DNA of 64,000 nt from Paludibacteraceae bacterium (GTDB lineage Bacteria > Bacteroidota > Bacteroidia > Bacteroidales > Paludibacteraceae), in NCBI GenBank assembly GCA_024401535.1, contig JAKSKX010000008.1:31597-95596 (forward strand), in the 5' to 3' direction. A program made the position numbers and the translations under genes. The notes under the pieces are model-generated. The model had not been told where the DNA came from. It searched no databases and saw only the letters and a program-made list of their open reading frames with translations. Positions 62,419 to 64,000 of this stretch are shown in pieces. Each line of letters opens with the position of its first letter. Position 1 is the stretch's first letter.

Positions 62419-64000
62419 ATGAACATAAGTAAATATAGATACCCAATCGACAATGACCAGTTCCAAGAAATAAGGGAACAAGGGATGTTGTATGTTGACA
62501 AGACAGATCTGATGTACTATCTTGCCAATAGGCACAAATATATATTCTTGGCTCGTCCTCGCCGATTTGGAAAATCTTTGCTCTGCAATACTTTCAAGGC
62601 TTATTTCAAAGGGCAGAAGGAATTATTTGAGGGACTGAAAGTAGTGGAGTTGGAGAAGGAATGGAAGTCTTTTCCTGTATTTCATTTTATCTTAAGCGGT
62701 CTAAAGGACTGTAGTATTGAAGATGCAAAGAGTAAATTGAAGTTGCTCATTTCTAAATATGAAAAAGACTTTGGCAGAAATGAAGCCGAGAAGACTCCTG
62801 GTGCTCGCTTTTGTGGTTTGATACATCGTGCATACGAACAGACTGGCCAAAAAGCTGTTGTTATTCTTGATGAATATGATTCACCTATCATGAGATTGCT
62901 TGGCAACCCTGAACAACTTGACGCTATGCGTTCCTTGCTTCGCGAGTTCTATCAAGTGCTTAAGGACGAAGGTGAATATCTTCGATTTGTTTTCATTACA
63001 GGTGTTACGAAGTTCTCGCAACTCAGCATTTTCTCAGAACTGAACAATCTGAATCAAATATCTTTTGATGATGAATACTCTGGAATCTGCGGTATTACTC
63101 AAGGAGAGTTAGATACTACTCTCCGTCCATGCATCGAGGAATATTCGGTTGCCCTTAACGTAAATATCGATGAAGCATATGCAATATTGAAGAAGAATTA
63201 TGACGGTTATCATTTTTCGCCAAAAAGTAAGGATGTGTATGCACCTTTCAGTCTGTTGAAGGCATTAGACAAGAAAACCACTAATTCTTATTGGTTTGAT
63301 TCTGCAACCTCAAATTCACTATTGGAGTATCTGAAACAATTCCCAATCACCACGGCTTTGAATTATGATGGTGTAGAAGTAAGTGAAAACGAGTTCTGTA
63401 TTCCATGTGAAAATGCAGCCACTCCAATGCCCCTGCTGTATCAAAGTGGATATCTCACTATAGCATCCTATGACCCATGGGTTCAGCGTTATGAGTTGAA
63501 GATCCCAAACAATGAAGTAAGGAAAGGACTCATAGATTGTTTGATGCCAATTATCCTGAAGCGTACAGTTGCAGACAACAATAGCCTGGTTGCTGCCATG
63601 GCAAGAGCCTTATTCAAAAGCAATCTCTCTGATGCACTCACTGCACTGCGCTCTTATATTGCAAAAATTCCATATGATGTCATTACAAAAGAGCAGTGGG
63701 AAGACGAGGAAAGTCGCGAAGCATTCTATCAGCTTCTACTCTATATGGCATTCTCAATGCTCAACTCCACCGTCGATACCGAGGTCAAGAGCATCCTGGG
63801 TCGTGCTGATGTGGTGATCAAGACCAAGACAGACATCTTTGTACTTGAGCTGAAGGTTGATGAAACCGTAGAGACTGCCTTGGCACAGATTGAGGATAAG
63901 GGATATGCTATACCTTATGAGGCAGACGGTCGTAAGGTGACGAAGTGCGGAGTTCGAATAGGAAGTGAACAACGCAATATCACTCGCTGGCGTATCATTG
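62419..64000 (+). CDS. AAA-ATPase-like / PD-(D/E)XK protein, partial
   Basis: An open frame of 527 codons from ATG 62419 running off the window. The N-terminal AAA-ATPase-like domain starts 'MNISKYRYPIDNDQFQEIR', has a Walker-A-like 'LARPRRFGKSLL' and Walker B 'AVVILDEYDSPI'. A PD-(D/E)XK nuclease-like domain follows near the end ('GRADVVIKTKTDIFVLELKVD'). This architecture (AAA-ATPase-like plus PDDEXK_9) is very abundant in Prevotella and Bacteroides, in dozens of copies per genome in some strains; its function is unknown. Probably outside the transfer module. The 3' end is missing. Confidence 0.85.
   Translation, partial: MNISKYRYPIDNDQFQEIREQGMLYVDKTDLMYYLANRHKYIFLARPRRFGKSLLCNTFKAYFKGQKELFEGLKVVELEKEWKSFPVFHFILSGLKDCSIEDAKSKLKLLISKYEKDFGRNEAEKTPGARFCGLIHRAYEQTGQKAVVILDEYDSPIMRLLGNPEQLDAMRSLLREFYQVLKDEGEYLRFVFITGVTKFSQLSIFSELNNLNQISFDDEYSGICGITQGELDTTLRPCIEEYSVALNVNIDEAYAILKKNYDGYHFSPKSKDVYAPFSLLKALDKKTTNSYWFDSATSNSLLEYLKQFPITTALNYDGVEVSENEFCIPCENAATPMPLLYQSGYLTIASYDPWVQRYELKIPNNEVRKGLIDCLMPIILKRTVADNNSLVAAMARALFKSNLSDALTALRSYIAKIPYDVITKEQWEDEESREAFYQLLLYMAFSMLNSTVDTEVKSILGRADVVIKTKTDIFVLELKVDETVETALAQIEDKGYAIPYEADGRKVTKCGVRIGSEQRNITRWRII

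Overview
The window looks like part of a large conjugative plasmid or integrative conjugative element of a Bacteroidales host, most likely Prevotella or a close relative. The evidence is AT-rich DNA, Bacteroidota promoters (TTTG, 19-20 bases, TAnnTTTG) in front of many genes, Bacteroides-type Tra families (TraD to TraO), a type IX secretion (T9SS) C-terminal sorting domain, and ORF6N and AAA/PD-(D/E)XK genes typical of this order. No rRNA, tRNA, CRISPR array or insertion sequence was seen. Family assignments come from reading motifs by eye; no database search was run.

Layout. 1-2650: cassette-like minus-strand units (hicAB, a 246-residue unknown) separated by a repeated hairpin-bearing spacer and an exact 80-bp repeat. 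2697-5397: long structured leader and two hypothetical genes. 5521-9046: decayed histone-like gene, Septu-type ptuA with a broken ptuB, and a three-gene hipBST toxin-antitoxin locus. 9193-13064: three plus-strand genes (a 215-residue protein, an ArdC-like metallopeptidase, a phosphoribosyltransferase/MutS-I fusion) ending in a common domain and tail. 13310-25182: lipoprotein, TraO-like barrel and a giant T9SS surface protein now split by a 14-bp duplication. 25395-29378: AbiEi-like gene, HipB/HipA pair, adhesin remnant, ORF6N gene. 29467-34529: coupling protein, relaxase and MobC-like gene (minus). 34530-35750: oriT-like inverted repeats and an AT-rich GATATA array. 35751-46374: parA and first transfer operon (tra1, plus). 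46435-48797: tyrosine integrase and replication-initiator-like gene. 49598-61740: second, more GC-rich transfer operon (tra2, minus) headed by its own parA. 62419 to the end: AAA/PD-(D/E)XK gene running off the window.

How it fits together. Relaxase, MobC and the TraG-type coupling protein would process DNA and feed it to one or both mating pores; tra1 lacks an adjacent TraN while tra2 has one. Six proteins, including the relaxase, the ArdC homologue and a HipA kinase, share a basic C-terminal tail ending roughly K-x-G-x-[GSK]-I, and four of them also share a domain of about 80-100 residues just before it. Because the relaxase must be exported, I infer that the tail may be a type IV secretion address and that the others may be proteins delivered to the recipient. 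A recurring leader motif (TATTACAA followed by TTTTAAAATAA) sits directly before eight genes or operons of the mob/tra1/effector set and is absent from tra2, pointing to a shared regulon.
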